This document shows positions 48,864 to 60,007 of a stretch of 64,000 nucleotides of DNA, piece after piece. This stretch comes from Hemileia vastatrix. Lineage: Eukaryota; Basidiomycota; Pucciniomycetes; Pucciniales; Zaghouaniaceae. The stretch's first letter is position 1. Every line of letters begins with the position of its first letter. Position numbers and translations under genes: made by a program. The notes under the pieces are model-generated. The model saw only the letters and a list, made by a program, of their open reading frames with translations. It was not told the origin of the DNA and searched no databases. Where the stretch lies: positions 13,288,501 to 13,352,500 of the forward strand of contig JASXTE010000013.1 of the NCBI GenBank assembly GCA_030280995.1, written 5' to 3'.

Positions 48864-48903
48864 GGGGTATTGCTAGCAATACCCCCCCAAATTTTCTGTG
48901 GTG
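48864..48903 (-). repeat. right terminal inverted repeat of the 28.6-kb element
   Basis: Inverse of 20314-20353 with 38 of 40 matches, including the same 22-bp palindrome (48864-48885). Followed by AGGT at 48904-48907. Confidence 0.95.
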
Positions 48904-48907
48904 AGGT

Positions 48908-51481
48908 TATATTTATTTCATCCATTTTTTGGAAAACCCTTTTTAAATGAACCATATGTTCTTCAAAAGTTTTAGAAAAAACTATGATATCATCAATAAA
49001 CACCATGAGCCATCCCTCAATTATTTCCTGAAGGAAAGTGTTATCCATGACTTTTTGGAAAACTGAAGGGGAATTTTTGGGGCCAAACGGCATTCTAACA
49101 TACTTATATATTCCCATATGAGTAGCAATAAGCAAAAAATTCTGAGAATTTTTCTCAACTGGAACTTTATGATACCCTTTGTTACCATCTAGACAACTAA
49201 TAAATTTTGCACCTTGCAAGGTAGCATGAATTGAATTAATTCTGGGTAAAGGATAAATATTGTCAACAGTATAAGTGTTTAATGCTCTGTAATCTCCATA
49301 TAATCTAGCTTTATCTTTTTCATAAGAAATCAAGACTGGGGAGATGACACAATATTGGGGGGTGAAATCCACTTTCTCAATGATGTTCATTTTTAATAAT
49401 GTGGAAATATTATCTTCAATATCCTTTCTTTTTGTTGGAGAAGTAGGATATGGTTTGTTCCTAAGACTAGGAGGAATATCATTCAAGTTACAGGATAAGG
49501 TAATTTTCATTTCTCCCTGAACACTTCCTAAGACATGAGAACCATGAGCAAAAGCCATAGGGAAAGAAGTAATTGAGGAAATAATAGAATCCTTTTCTTC
49601 ACTAGTTAAATGATCCCCAAAAGAAGCAGTATTTATTTCATTTAATAAATCATCCATTTCAATTGTTGGTCTGCCTTTACACTGGATCAGTGAGTTACAA
49701 GACTTTAACAGCTGCCCAGAAGGTTTTCTAGGGGAGGAAATTTTGAATTTTCTTTTGCCATTCAATCCCAAGGTGAAGCAATTATTTTCTGGGTCCAATT
49801 TTACACCAAACATGGTCAAAATATCATTACCCATAATAAACCAATTGCTTAAATTATCATTTTTCATGACAACAAACTCACAAATAGCTCTGACAAAACC
49901 ACCATTATATTTGAAGAATACAGAGGTTTTGTATTTGCCAATAGGAATTAAGGTAGAACCATACCCTCTCCATTTTTCAGAAGTTATAGGTAATAATTTA
50001 CTCAGATAATCCTTATCTACTGAAGCTAAAGCTTTCTCAGACACTACACTTCCCCCAGCACCAGAATCAAGAACTACATCAACATTTTTACCATTAATGA
50101 TAACAGGTGCCTTCAAAGGGGATATGGCTATAGGATTGTTAGTAATATCTTTAATTATCTCAGCATTTTCTACTGAAGATAACTCCAATAAACATTCTTC
50201 AGATATATTATCTAAATAATGGACATCCTGTTCCAACATTAAAACATCTTTACTGGATTCATTGTCATAGGAGATATTACTTTCACAGTCACTAGAAGAA
50301 TCATTGACATTCATTTCAACCTCATCAGTGTCCTCATTGTGTTCAACAAGATTAATTTTCTTGTCAAAAACATGACCCTTTTTCCATGGTTTGTTACATT
50401 TATAACAAGTATTTGTTGCATATTTTTTAGGTGCAACTGGGGAAGAGGGTCTACCAGATTTCTCTGGGGGCTTTGTAGAGGGTTTATTCTGATCATTATA
50501 AGATATACCAAGGTAATTCTTAGGTTCATATCTATGGTTGAGTAGAACCTCATTACAAATGATAATGAAAGAAGAATGTTCCCTCACATGCTCAGTTCTA
50601 GCTACAATTAAATCTCTAAGAGAATTTGGCAATTTATACAAGATTTTATCTCTCCAAATATCATAATCCATCTTTGGATCAATTGCTCTCAGGATCTTTG
50701 TTACTTTCACAAGAAAAACAATGAGTTTTTCAACAGAAGAGGATACATATCTAGTATTCTCATACAGTCTTTGCTGAGCCAACCTAAATTTTGAACCACC
50801 AAATTGATTCTCAATCAAGGATTTCCACTCATTCCATGTATAAAGGTTATTATCTAATAGAACAGATTCATACCACATCAAAGATACATTGGAAAATAAA
50901 GAAATTAGCTTGGAAACCATTTCTTCATCAGGTATTTTATAAGATCTCTTTAAATTATCAATCCTTAGTATAAATTATTGCCAATCAGATGAAGAATCAC
51001 CATCAAAGGTAGGATATTGATCCAACTTAGGCCAATTTTTCTGGCTATTGGAATGTTCCATCCTATGGTTTGAATTATTCAAGGTTATCAGTTCTTGAAG
51101 CCTTGAAAGGTGTTCAGATATTTCATTATTCACAGAGGCAGCTAGCTCATGGTGAGCATTAAATTTCTTTCTGTTTGATGCAATAGATTTTTCAGAATGA
51201 AGTTCAGCTGGTAAAATTGGTACATTGAAAGGGAGAGAAGAACTACTCTGTTCAGGCTGTTTATTATTATGATTAACAGCAGTATGAGCAATATTTTTTA
51301 ATTCATGATAATGAGTAGCCTGGACAGTTTGTAATGCAGAGAATAGTTTCTCAAGTTCAGATAATTTATTTCTCAAATCAGGAATGTAAGATAATTGATC
51401 ATTAATTCTAGAAATAGATAAAACATTTCTGTCCTCATCTACAGAGCATTTATTACTTAAATTCTGAGAATCAATTTTCAA
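48908..51481 (-). pseudogene. element B gag (capsid), protease and reverse transcriptase
   Basis: Capsid-like part with WPKLDQYPTFDG, a TAA at 50975-50977 (A has Gln there), FGGSKFRLAQQRLYENTRY and AIDPKMDYD; zinc knuckle CYKCNKPWKKGHVF with the last Cys changed to Phe; retropepsin DSGAGGSVV (about 50065); reverse transcriptase from about 49500 with DKARLYGDYRALN, PLPRI, YVRMPFGPKNSPSVFQ and FIDDIIVFS. The RT frame enters the terminal repeat of the nested element at 48903; the codons beyond (GGIASNTP...) belong to that element. Only one internal stop before the insertion. Confidence 0.92.
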
Positions 51482-52691
51482 TTTTCTTTATTCACTGTGC
51501 AAAAGCATGTTGTCATTCTTTAAAGCAGTATTTTCATCTTTTTAGATTATCAAGAGTTTTGCGTAGGTGACTATATTTATCTGAAAGTGATTTGTGGTCA
51601 GCTTTAATAGACTTTTGTTGAGCCAGGACATTATTTAATGTGTCTTTCAATTTGAAATAAGCAGTGTCTTGAACAGAAGAACTCACTTTGCAATGTAAAT
51701 GCAAATTATTTAATCTATCACTCTCATGTATTAACAAATCTCTCAAATGTTTATCTTTCACAACATTAAAATCAAGGGTATCTTTCAATATTTCTTCAGA
51801 AGTTTTCTCAAGTAAAGTGTAAACTTCAGGGGAAACAGAATCATTCTTGATTGCAAGAGAAGGGTTAATTAAAGAAGTAGAAGTCAAATGTAAAGGTTCA
51901 TCAAATGATAATTTGCTAATTACATCAATGGGGCTGCTTATTACAGGAAGTTGTTTGTTCAAGGGTTTAACTGTTCTTTCAGAGTCCACATTATTACCTG
52001 AAGAAGGTTTGTTATTATATATACCAACGTGCTTATCAAACAAATTACTTACCATGGCAAGGAAGGAATTTTCCCCTGTGCCTTCTTTCTTCTGCCCCCC
52101 TGATAAGGATGGTGCTGAAGAGATGGATTGTAGTTTGGTGTCCTGGATGGGCCAGGGTGTTGAGTTGGTTGTTGTACATTCTGTTGGTAGTGGGTCATCA
52201 AGTAATCCCATTTCCATTGTTCCACTTGCAGAATGCCTTGATTTTGGTTGAGGGAGCTGGATGCCTGAATGGCCTGAGGTTGAGGCGGAGGTTGGGAAGC
52301 TGGGAAATGAGGAGGTTGACCCTGTTTGGGATTTAAAAGCTCCTGCATCTGCTGCCAGAGTGTTTCTACCTTTGCCTTGTACTTCATGCTTTCTGCTCTC
52401 AGTTCCTTAATATGGCTTGACAGATTGTTTACCTGCTGTGCTAGAGGAATCTTTTTTATTTTTATACCTCTGAGTGGATTGTCCTGATGTACCTGAGGTT
52501 TTACTTCCTTCAGAGTTGTTAGGTGAGAGGGGTTTGCCACTTCTCCTGACATTTCTACGTCCTGAAGGTTTTTTGTCAGCTGAATTATTTTTGTAAGTTA
52601 CTTTAGAAGAACATACAGATTCAGTGTCAACATCCACTTCAGTCTCATCCACATGTAAGTTATCCATGCTTTTAGCCAAACTACTGGACAT
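51482..52691 (-). pseudogene. element B gag N-terminal region, overlapping frames
   Basis: Starts at ATG 52691 (MSSSLAKSMDNLHVDE). Three overlapping frames follow: the first closes at 52407, the second (to 52049) has a coiled-coil-like stretch (NNLSSHIKELRAESMKYKAK), a Gln/Pro-rich part and a QWKWD box before a PW-stop, and the third (52217-51534) opens on the same box and continues to the capsid region through a 1-nt shift near 51535 and a TAA near 51490. Element A shows the same overlap and the same PW-stop. Whether the frames are joined by splicing, frameshifting or are just damaged is open. Confidence 0.75.
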
Positions 52692-53485
52692 TTAAAACTG
52701 TGAAAAGGAGAATCAAAAATTAATCAATGATTAAAATTGTTATTTCAAAATAAAATACAATCAATTGGATTTAAAAAAAATTATTAAAAATCAATTAATT
52801 ATAAAACAAAATGTAATACAAATAAATGAAATTACAATGTTTATTAAGAATTAACAATAATTAAAATGGGACCAACCAATAAGGTTTAAGAAGTCAACCA
52901 AAATAATTAATACCAAAATTAATATAATGGTAAAATGGGACTAAGAACTGAGTACTATTATGGTCAACCAATATACAAAAAATAATAATAAAATTAATTT
53001 AATAATTTATTAAATATTAATTGTCTTCTAGGACTAAGAGTTTTACTCTATTATGGTCAACTAGGAAAAAAAATTTAATATAATGAAAACTTACACTCAG
53101 TGAGTCAGCAATTAAGCCACAAACACTGTTATTGCAGTAAAAATATAGTACTATGAGTGAGAGGTGCAAAGGTGAACTTACTATAGTGATCGTAAAATCA
53201 CTTCAAAATAACACTACAAACATTCTAATGTCGCATCAACCCTGATGCGTCTTTCCATCACACACATTTGGCGGGGGATGCGTGCGACGGACAGTCGCAT
53301 TAGGCATGATGCGTCATCAAAATGTTTGCAGTGTAATATATAATTTAATTGAATATAAACCTAAACTATTGAACCCAAGTTTGAAACACGGTCGCGGCAA
53401 AAAGTTTACTTTTTGGCTTGGGTGGTCCGTGTGCTTTGTCCTTTGTTGCAAGGTTTCATTGTCGTCGTTTGGAAAGGTCCTCAAT
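52692..53485 (-). other. 5' leader of element B
   Basis: About 790 bp between LTR and gag, containing a 122-bp CACTA-type MITE (53212-53333). Directly after the LTR (minus strand) it reads ATTGAGGACCTTTCC, as in element A. No frame seen. Confidence 0.6.
53212..53333. mobile_element. 122-bp CACTA-type MITE in the leader of element B
   Basis: Ends CACTACAAACATTCTAATG and, inverted, CACTGCAAACATTTTGATG; both are followed by a CGCATC word. Flanked by TAA on both sides (53209-53211 and 53334-53336), the 3-bp duplication expected for CACTA elements. No coding capacity. Confidence 0.75.
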
Positions 53486-54673
53486 TATCGGCTGGTCATC
53501 TAGAAGAATGGAGGAAAAGAAGAGGGAAACTATAATATATTATAATTATGATTAATAAAAATAAAATATTTGTAGTTGAGAAGAGAGGATGACGAGAGAG
53601 TTTTGAAGAATTGACAAGAACTGTAAAGACTTATTTAAATTGTAGGATATTATAATTAATAGTTATTATTCAATGCACAACATTCAATGATAGTAATAAT
53701 TGACTTAAAGCAACCTATAGTTATTTAGGTAGTATTTTAATTAGATTTTTAGAACTAATAAAAATAATAAATAAAAGTAATATATTTAAAATATGTTAAG
53801 TGAGTGTATAATAAGTGATGATCTACCAGAGAGGTTTCTAAAGCCCTTTTATAGGCAAGAGGACCTTCTAGAGCATTCCCAATGTAATTACAAAAAGGTA
53901 AAATAAAGTGAAAGAAATAATCAAAAGAATTAAATTAAAAACAATAAAAAATAAACCTGTGATTAAACAATTATCTTTTCCCATCAGAAATTCCTAAAAA
54001 AGAATAGAACTAATATAGAAAATAACCACGTGAACATGGAAAATGAGAACTATGAGAAAGAATTCTAAAGAGGGAATAAAAATAACTAAAAAAAGTATAA
54101 TTACAATAAAAGGAATTATTTTTATGGTTTTAAATAATCCTCATTCAGTATAAATATAGGTAATTTAATTATTCTAACTATTCCAAGTAAATTAATGATT
54201 AAATTAATTGAAACAATTAATTAATTTAATAAAGAACTTATTTAACATGAGAAATTAAATCTAATCATATTAAATAAAATTTTTAATTAAGTTAGTAATT
54301 TTAGTGATACAATTTAGGGTCAAGGAAGCTCCAAATATTTATGGATATTATTATATGATGAGTTGTACTTAGTTTATATAAATGTTATTATTAAAATGGT
54401 ATTACAGTGTAAGTTAAATTTACACTTATAATATAATTTTAAATAATTTATTTATACATACAAATTAGGCCATGATATTATAGAATATTATATTTGTTTA
54501 TGTAATACAATTTATTTAATAATAAAATTAAGTATAATAATTATTTTATTTATTCATAAAATATTTATAATTCTATTTAAATAATTTTTTGTAATTACAT
54601 AAAGTTATTCCTCTATATGATTACAGTAATTTATTGTATAAATTACTGGACTCCTGAGATAGCCTGGCTGACA
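53486..54673 (-). repeat. right LTR of element B (5' LTR)
   Basis: 1,188 bp, aligning with 15629-17933 apart from the 1.1-kb insertion there. Ends AGCCTGGCTGACA, then GATCC (54674-54678). Confidence 0.93.
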
Positions 54674-54678
54674 GATCC

Positions 54679-55000
54679 TTTAACCTTACTCCTATTCCTA
54701 CTCACAGACCTTTAATTACCCTTAATCACACAATAACCCAACATTGAAACTATACTATTTTATCCAAGCACTATTACACTGTGCATTTGCTTAAAGTTGA
54801 AAAGTATAATCAGATAATTGACTACTTTAGATTTAAAGTTTTAGATAGTGCAGTTACCAGTATGTTCTTCACATCAAGACAACAAAGGAGAAAATCAGCG
54901 GCTAGGTAGATGTTGCTTTCTGCATGTTGAGTATGGATTTGTGTATTGATATATGGATTAAAAGATTGACTTTTGCTTCAAGTGTCATGTGGTGCATCAC
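54679..55000 (+). repeat. LTR-like repeat C, right copy, second part
   Basis: Continues 15170-15628 after element B, with ACCTTTAATTACCC, TTAAAGTTGAAAAGT and GCTTCAAGTGTCATGTGG aligned in order to the left C copy. Border approximate. Confidence 0.6.
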
Positions 55001-55816
55001 AGATGAGTGAGAAGGAATCGGGAATAAAGCTGATGAGGCACACTTGATGGGACACAGATGGGAGGGAGAAGTGGGGAAAGCTTTATTCTTTAAGATATAT
55101 ATATATATAAGATTTTTTTTTTTTTTTTTTAAAAAAAAAAATCTCCCCCTTCCCCCTAAAAATAAGAACCAGAATGAGTGAGAAGGAATGAGGAATAAAG
55201 CTAATGAGACACGCTTGATAGGACAGATTGGTCAGATAGGATGGATAGGAGGGGGAAAGTGGGAAAGCAGGGTGAAGATGATTGTACTGGGTTGATTGTA
55301 GATTTTGGGGTAACATAGACTTTTACCCCAACACTGAAAGATCAAGATCTGCAATTAATGTCAAATCTGTCCATGTTGGGATACTTAAATTGCTGTGTTT
55401 AAGTGGCTTTTTTGTTGGCTTGCTGCACCAAGTGTCACCAAAATGGCTGTGCATACCCTCTCTCATCTCATATTCCCTCATCATCCCTCACATCATCAAC
55501 CTATTTATCTATATCCAAATGATCTCCCCCTACCCATGATCAACATTTCATTTCAAATTCACTCAACTTTATTTACTCACCACAATAAAAAATGAAAAAG
55601 AAAAGAAAAAGAATAAAGAACTAGTTTTGCTCTTACATATCTAAAATCTATTCATCTATCCATATTCATAATGGGAAAATGATTACCATCACTATCACTA
55701 TTACCATCATCATTATCATTAACATCACACTACCCATCTCAACTAGCTTGTTCCTTTTCCAGCATTCCTATTAACATCATCATGGATATACTATCCAACT
55801 CTAACATCTATCCATT
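55001..55816. other. spacer with a short direct duplication, no gene
   Basis: A phrase of about 70 bp starting GAGTGAGAAGGAAT, with AATAAAGCT next, occurs at about 55005 and again at about 55175; poly-T/poly-A runs meet at 55112-55140. Contains the 3' flank of the eRF3 gene. No supported frame. Confidence 0.55.
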
Positions 55817-58311
55817 TTAACCAACAGATAACTTTCCAACTCCACTACTCAATCCACTATCATCACCCCCTCCTGCTCCTCCAGCATTAGGTAAATCAAG
55901 TAACTTGGTCACTTTCCCAATTGCAATAGTCTTCCCCTCATCTCGTAAGGTAAACCGACCTAACTGTGGATATTCTTTAAACCTGTTTTATATTCCCATT
56001 ACATATTACAAGCATTAGTTTTTTATTTATTTATTTTTTTTTTTTAAAAAAAAGTCAACATCAATAAAATTCATTAGGAACATTGATGAGAAAAATACGT
56101 ACGTCTCAACACAAACCGGCGCGCAACATTCAACCACTGCCACCACTTTCATTCCTTTCTTTGCAAACTGAGGAGCTTTTCTACTCTTTTTTCCCGTCTT
56201 TTTATCATAATAATGTAACAACGAACTCAACGTAACTTCTTCAGCTAACGTATGAACATGCATCACGGCACCATAACCGGCACAAATAATATTTTTAGAA
56301 TCCAAGATCGCTAGTTGAGCTTCGAATTTGCTGACCGCTCGAACTGGATTTACTACGTCCGAAAGGACGAATCCAGTCATCTGAGAAACAACAACAAGAA
56401 TGAGTTATCACATTCAGTTGAGGACAATAAAATAAAAATAAAATAAAAATAAAAAAAGGAAGGAAAAGTAAGAAATAGAGAGAGAGGGAGAGAGGGGGGG
56501 GTGGATAAGAAGGCAAAATAAAAGGAAAAAAAAAAAACCAATGGCACTAACAACATCTTCATCTTCAACGCCTTTTATTCGAATCCTAACATTATCGCCG
56601 CACCACGCATGAGAAACTTCTTCCTCCATTTCATTATAGATAGCAGATACCTCAACGAGGTTCTGATTTTTTAAAAAAAAAATAAAAATAAAGGAAGATT
56701 GTAAGATTAATGATTGAGAAGGAAAAAAAAAAGAAAAAAAAAAAGAAAGAAAGAAAAAGAAACAGAAACAGAAATCTGACTTTATTAGGCATAACGAGAA
56801 CATTTTCACCCTTTGAAATTTTACCTGATTCGATTTTGCCAACAATGATAGTACCCATATCTTTATATTTTTCAGATATTGGCATCATCAAGGGAGCATT
56901 ATATTTTCGATCGGTGAGCTGTAACCCATCCAGTAAACCAATCAGAGAAGGGCCACTATGATGACAGAGAAGAGATGATGATGATGAGAAAGAAAACAAA
57001 TCAAGAGAGTTGAGTCGTGATGACCAGATATCAAACATTCAAAGATGAACGAACCTGTACCACGGACAAAGATCTGGATCGAGTTTGTCTTTGAGATTAG
57101 CTCCGGTGTAGCCGGAAACAGGAATATAAGTGATATCAGTTTTTGGATTGAAGCCAGTAGACTTGAGAAAGGGAGACAATTTAGAAATGATTTCATCATA
57201 ACGAGATTGATCCCATTTGACGGTGATGTCGTCCATTTTATTGATGACGACGATGAGTTTGGATACACCGGTTGTTTTGACTAACATGGCGTGTTCACGA
57301 GTTTGACCACCTCTTTCGAAACCGGTTTCGAATTCACCTTTACGAGCTGAGATGACGAGGATAGCGATATCAGCTTGTGAAGCGCCGGAGATCATGGCAG
57401 GAACATAGGTTTTGTGACCAGGAGCATCGAGAAGAGTGTAACGACGTTTATCGGTTTCGAAATATGCACGACCGATTTCGACGGTTTTGCCCTGAGAGCG
57501 TTCTTGAGTGGTAGAGTCGAGGGCCCAAGAAAGATACCAGGTTTCTCGACCGGCCTCTTTTGCATCTCGTTCATATTTCTCCATGGTTCGTTTGTCGACC
57601 ATACCGGTGAGAAAGAGGAGATTACCGCCCATGGTCGATTTGCCAGCATCGACATGGCCGATAAAAACGAGATTGACATGATCTTTTTGATCAGGGTTAA
57701 CAGGACGGTCGAGATCGGCAGGTTTAGATTTAGATTCGTACAAATCCCTGAGGGTTTCTTCGTCGACAGCAGCTTCGACTTCCGAGCGGATAGCGTCGGC
57801 ATCTTTGAAAGTTTTCTTTGGATTTGAATCTGCAGGAGGAGGAGGAGGAGCGGGAGGAAGAGGAGCAGTTCTTGAAGGAGGATTAGGATTGGAAGGTTTT
57901 TTGGAAGAAGGAATAGTTTGAGAGGAGGAAGAAGAAGGTTTAGGATCGGGAGGAGGGAGAGAAGAAGTGTTGGAGGAGGGAGTGGGTTTTTTCGAGATGT
58001 TTATAGAAAGGACCTGTTGTTTATCAGAAGGAGGAGGTTTTGGACGAGTGGAGGAAGCAATGGAGATAGTTTTGTTGGGCTGATCGGATTGTTCGGATGG
58101 GATTTGCCTGGTTGCTGATGGTTGTGGTAGTGGAGGAGAAGGACGGTTAAGGGGTTGCTGTAGAGGATTTTGATATTGATGCTGAGGATAGTGATGATAT
58201 TGTTGGTGATAATGTTGTTGTTGTTGTTGTTGATGTTGATGTTGATGTTGATAATGTTGATGATGATGAAGATGTTGATGTTGATGTTGATGTTGATGTT
58301 GTTGCTGTTGA

Positions 58312-58348
<37 letters not shown>

Positions 58349-58580
58349 GCTGTTGTTGTTGTTGATGATGATGATGATGATACTGCTGATGGGGGTTATG
58401 AAAGAGATGAGGAGGATATTGCTGTTGATAAGGATTGTTTAGATGAGGAAGTGGATGGTGTTGATAGCTGTATGATGGATGAGGATTGTTGTGATGGTTG
58501 TTTTGATGGTTGGTGTGAGTGTTCTGAGTGTTGGGGTGGGGATCAGTGGGCTGACCAAATGCCGGGGCGTGAGGATTCAT
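55817..58580 (-). CDS. SUP35: translation termination factor eRF3 (Sup35)
   Basis: Five exons (minus): 57055-58580, 56781-56955, 56552-56662, 56103-56380 and 55817-55982; 2,256 nt, 751 aa. Start ATG 58578-58580 (MNPHAPAFGQ); the frame is open further up but without an ATG. Residues about 20-140 are Gln/His/Asn/Pro-rich with long poly-Q and QH runs, as in prion-like Sup35 N domains; then a Ser/Pro/Lys linker; then the GTPase from about 308: GHVDAGKST (G1), DAPGHKTYV (G3), NKMDD (G4), and domains 2 and 3 with CPWY, GPSLIGLLDGL, MHVHTLAEEV, FAKKGMKVVAV, APVCVET and YPQLGRFTLRDEGKTIAIGKV. It binds eRF1 and hydrolyses GTP to release finished peptides at stop codons. Divergent from the RhoGDI gene. 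Single intact host gene. Confidence 0.95.
58190..58385 (-). repeat. CAN trinucleotide repeat coding for poly-Gln/His in eRF3
   Basis: On the plus strand TGT/TGA/TGC trinucleotides repeated with little interruption; on the coding strand CAA, CAG, CAT and CAC codons. Codon mixing (CAA, CAG, CAT) shows the tract is not a pure recent expansion everywhere, though 58305-58360 is nearly pure. Confidence 0.9.
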
Positions 58581-58621
58581 TGGATGAGAATTGAAAGTGC
58601 GGCCGAAAAGAAAAGTGAGCA

Positions 58622-58980
58622 AGGGTGTTAAGTGTCAATACTAAGTGTCTAAGTGTCCCTACTAAGTGTCTAAGGGTCCCTACTAAGTGTCTAAGTGTCA
58701 TTACTAAGTGTCTAAGTGTCGTTACTAGGTGTCTAAGTGTCAATACTAAGTGTCTAAGTGTCCCTACTAAGTGTCTAAGTGTCCCTACTAAGTGTCTAAG
58801 TGTCATTACTAGGTGTCTAAGTGTCGTTACTAGGTGTCTAAGTGTCAATACTAAGTGTCTAAGGGTCCCTACTAAGTGTCTAAGTGTCCCTACCAAGTGT
58901 CTAAGTGTCCCTACTAAGTGTCTAAGCCCCCCTACCAAGTGTCTAAGCCCCCCTCCTAGGTGTCTAAGTGCCCCCTAAGC
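58622..58980. repeat. 21-bp minisatellite between eRF3 and RhoGDI
   Basis: About 16 units of 21 bp (ACTAAGTGTCTAAGTGTCCCT type). The last triplet varies in order AAT, CCT, CCT, ATT, GTT and this five-unit cycle (105 bp) repeats at least twice, then CCT/CCC types take over. Because 21 is a multiple of 3, both strands stay open; these frames are not genes. Confidence 0.93.
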
Positions 58981-59025
58981 GCCTCTCTTGGCCTTCCTCC
59001 GCCGCTTTCCAACTGCCCGCTTGCC

Positions 59026-60007
59026 ATGTCTGCTGCACTGTCAGTTCCTTCCACTCTTTCTCTTTCTCATCTTTCATCTCACAACTCTTCTCTTCTTATC
59101 TCAGAACTCAAATACAAGACGACGAAGACGATCTTAAACCCTCTCACACCGCTGGATACAACCCCGGCGCCCCTAAAACTATCACCGAATATGCTGCTCT
59201 CGACGCAAACGATGAGAGTCTTGCAAAGTGGAAACTCTCCCTCGGCATCGCTCCCAATGCTACCTCCGCTTCGGCTCCAAAGGTCCTCTTCCTTCCTTCT
59301 ATCTCTCAACTTCTTCTCATCCTCTCTCCTCTTTTTTCTCAGGTCTCCGTCAAATCTCTCTCTCTCTTCTCCCCCGATCGTCCTTCTCCTATCGTCATGG
59401 ATCTCTCTGACCCTGAGGTCGTGGCTAATTTCAAAAAAAATCCCATCACCATCAAGGAGGGCGCTGAGTATAGCGTCGAAATTTCCTTCCTCGTCCAGGG
59501 CGGCGTCGTAAGCGGTATCAAGTATCTTCAAGTCGTCAAACGAGCCGGTATCAAACTCGACAAGGTCTCACATTCCTTTTTTTTGTTTTTTTGTTTTTTT
59601 TGTTTTTATCTATCCAACTACATTTCACTCACTCTACTCTCTTATTAGCTCGAATCCATGATCGGATCTTATGGTCCTTCAGATAGTATCCTTGTCAAGC
59701 GCTTTGTCAGCGAAGAGGCTCCCTCGTCAGTTATCCTTCTGTCTCTCTTTCTTCTACTCACCACTCTGTTTCTCATCTCTTTGGGTTCCCTTCTTGTGTG
59801 TTTTCTTGTCTTATCCGACCTCAGTGGTGTGCTTGCACGATCAGGTACTTATAATGCTCGCAGTCGCGTCGTAGATGATGATGGGACCGTTTGGGCAGAT
59901 TTTGAGTGTATGAATCATTTTTCTCTTCATCTCTCCTCTCATCTATCTTTGCAATCGTTCATGTTCATTCATCTTTAGGGTGTTTCAAAATCGGCAAAGA
60001 CTGGTAG
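59026..60007 (+). CDS. RDI1: Rho GDP-dissociation inhibitor
   Basis: Six exons: 59026-59039, 59105-59282, 59343-59564, 59649-59725, 59825-59907 and 59979-60007; 603 nt, 200 aa, the usual RhoGDI size. Start MSAAL is on a 14-nt first exon. Motifs: SLAKWKLSLG, PIVMDL, TIKEGAEYSVEISFLVQG, VVSGIKYLQVVKRAGIKLDK, MIGSYGPS, VKRFVSEEAPSGVLARGTY-like block (SGVLARSGTYNARSRV), DDDGTVWADFEW and the C-terminal FKIGKDW. The protein holds prenylated Rho/Rac/Cdc42 GTPases in the cytosol by burying the lipid in its immunoglobulin-like fold; the acidic N-terminal arm (DDEDD) is typical. Intact host gene, head to head with eRF3. Confidence 0.93.

Larger units (their letters stand above)
20314..48903. mobile_element. 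28.6-kb TIR transposon carrying six genes (Tet/JBP, Plavaka-like transposase, SNF2)
   Basis: Ends are 40-bp inverted repeats (20314-20353 and 48864-48903) matching at 38 of 40 positions, starting CACCACAGAAAA. Target duplication AGGT on both sides. Excision in silico rejoins element B reverse transcriptase in frame. A subterminal inverted pair CACAGATTGAGC (about 20455) and GCTCAATCTGTG (about 48676) supports the pairing. The cargo is one transposase gene, one Tet-like oxygenase, one SNF2 ATPase, a pair of paralogous unknown genes and another unknown gene, with hairpin and palindrome arrays and two small TIR elements. The CAC start and the transposase type fit the CMC (CACTA/Plavaka) group; CACTA elements usually make 2-3 bp duplications, so 4 bp is slightly off. 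Confidence 0.93.
15629..54673 (-). mobile_element. LTR retrotransposon B, Ty3/gypsy, split by the 28.6-kb element
   Basis: LTRs at 15629-17933 and 53486-54673 start TATTGG/TATCGG and end GGCTGACA on the plus strand. Target duplication GATCC flanks it exactly (15624-15628 and 54674-54678). The coding strand is minus: gag near 52.7 kb, integrase ending at 17965. Without the nested element it is about 10.45 kb. It landed in an LTR of family C. Compared with A it has far fewer stops and keeps the protease and RNase H motifs. Confidence 0.95.

Noticed and set aside
20314..48903. Starship-type giant element
   Set aside because: Starships carry a tyrosine-recombinase captain gene and are known from Pezizomycotina; here there are long inverted repeats, a Plavaka-like transposase and no such recombinase.
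57414..57827. Plus-strand frames opposite eRF3
   Set aside because: Shadows of the strongly conserved GTPase coding strand.
58625..58978. Plus-strand TKCLSVP repeat protein and its minus-strand counterpart
   Set aside because: Products of the 21-bp minisatellite; both strands open because the unit is a multiple of three.
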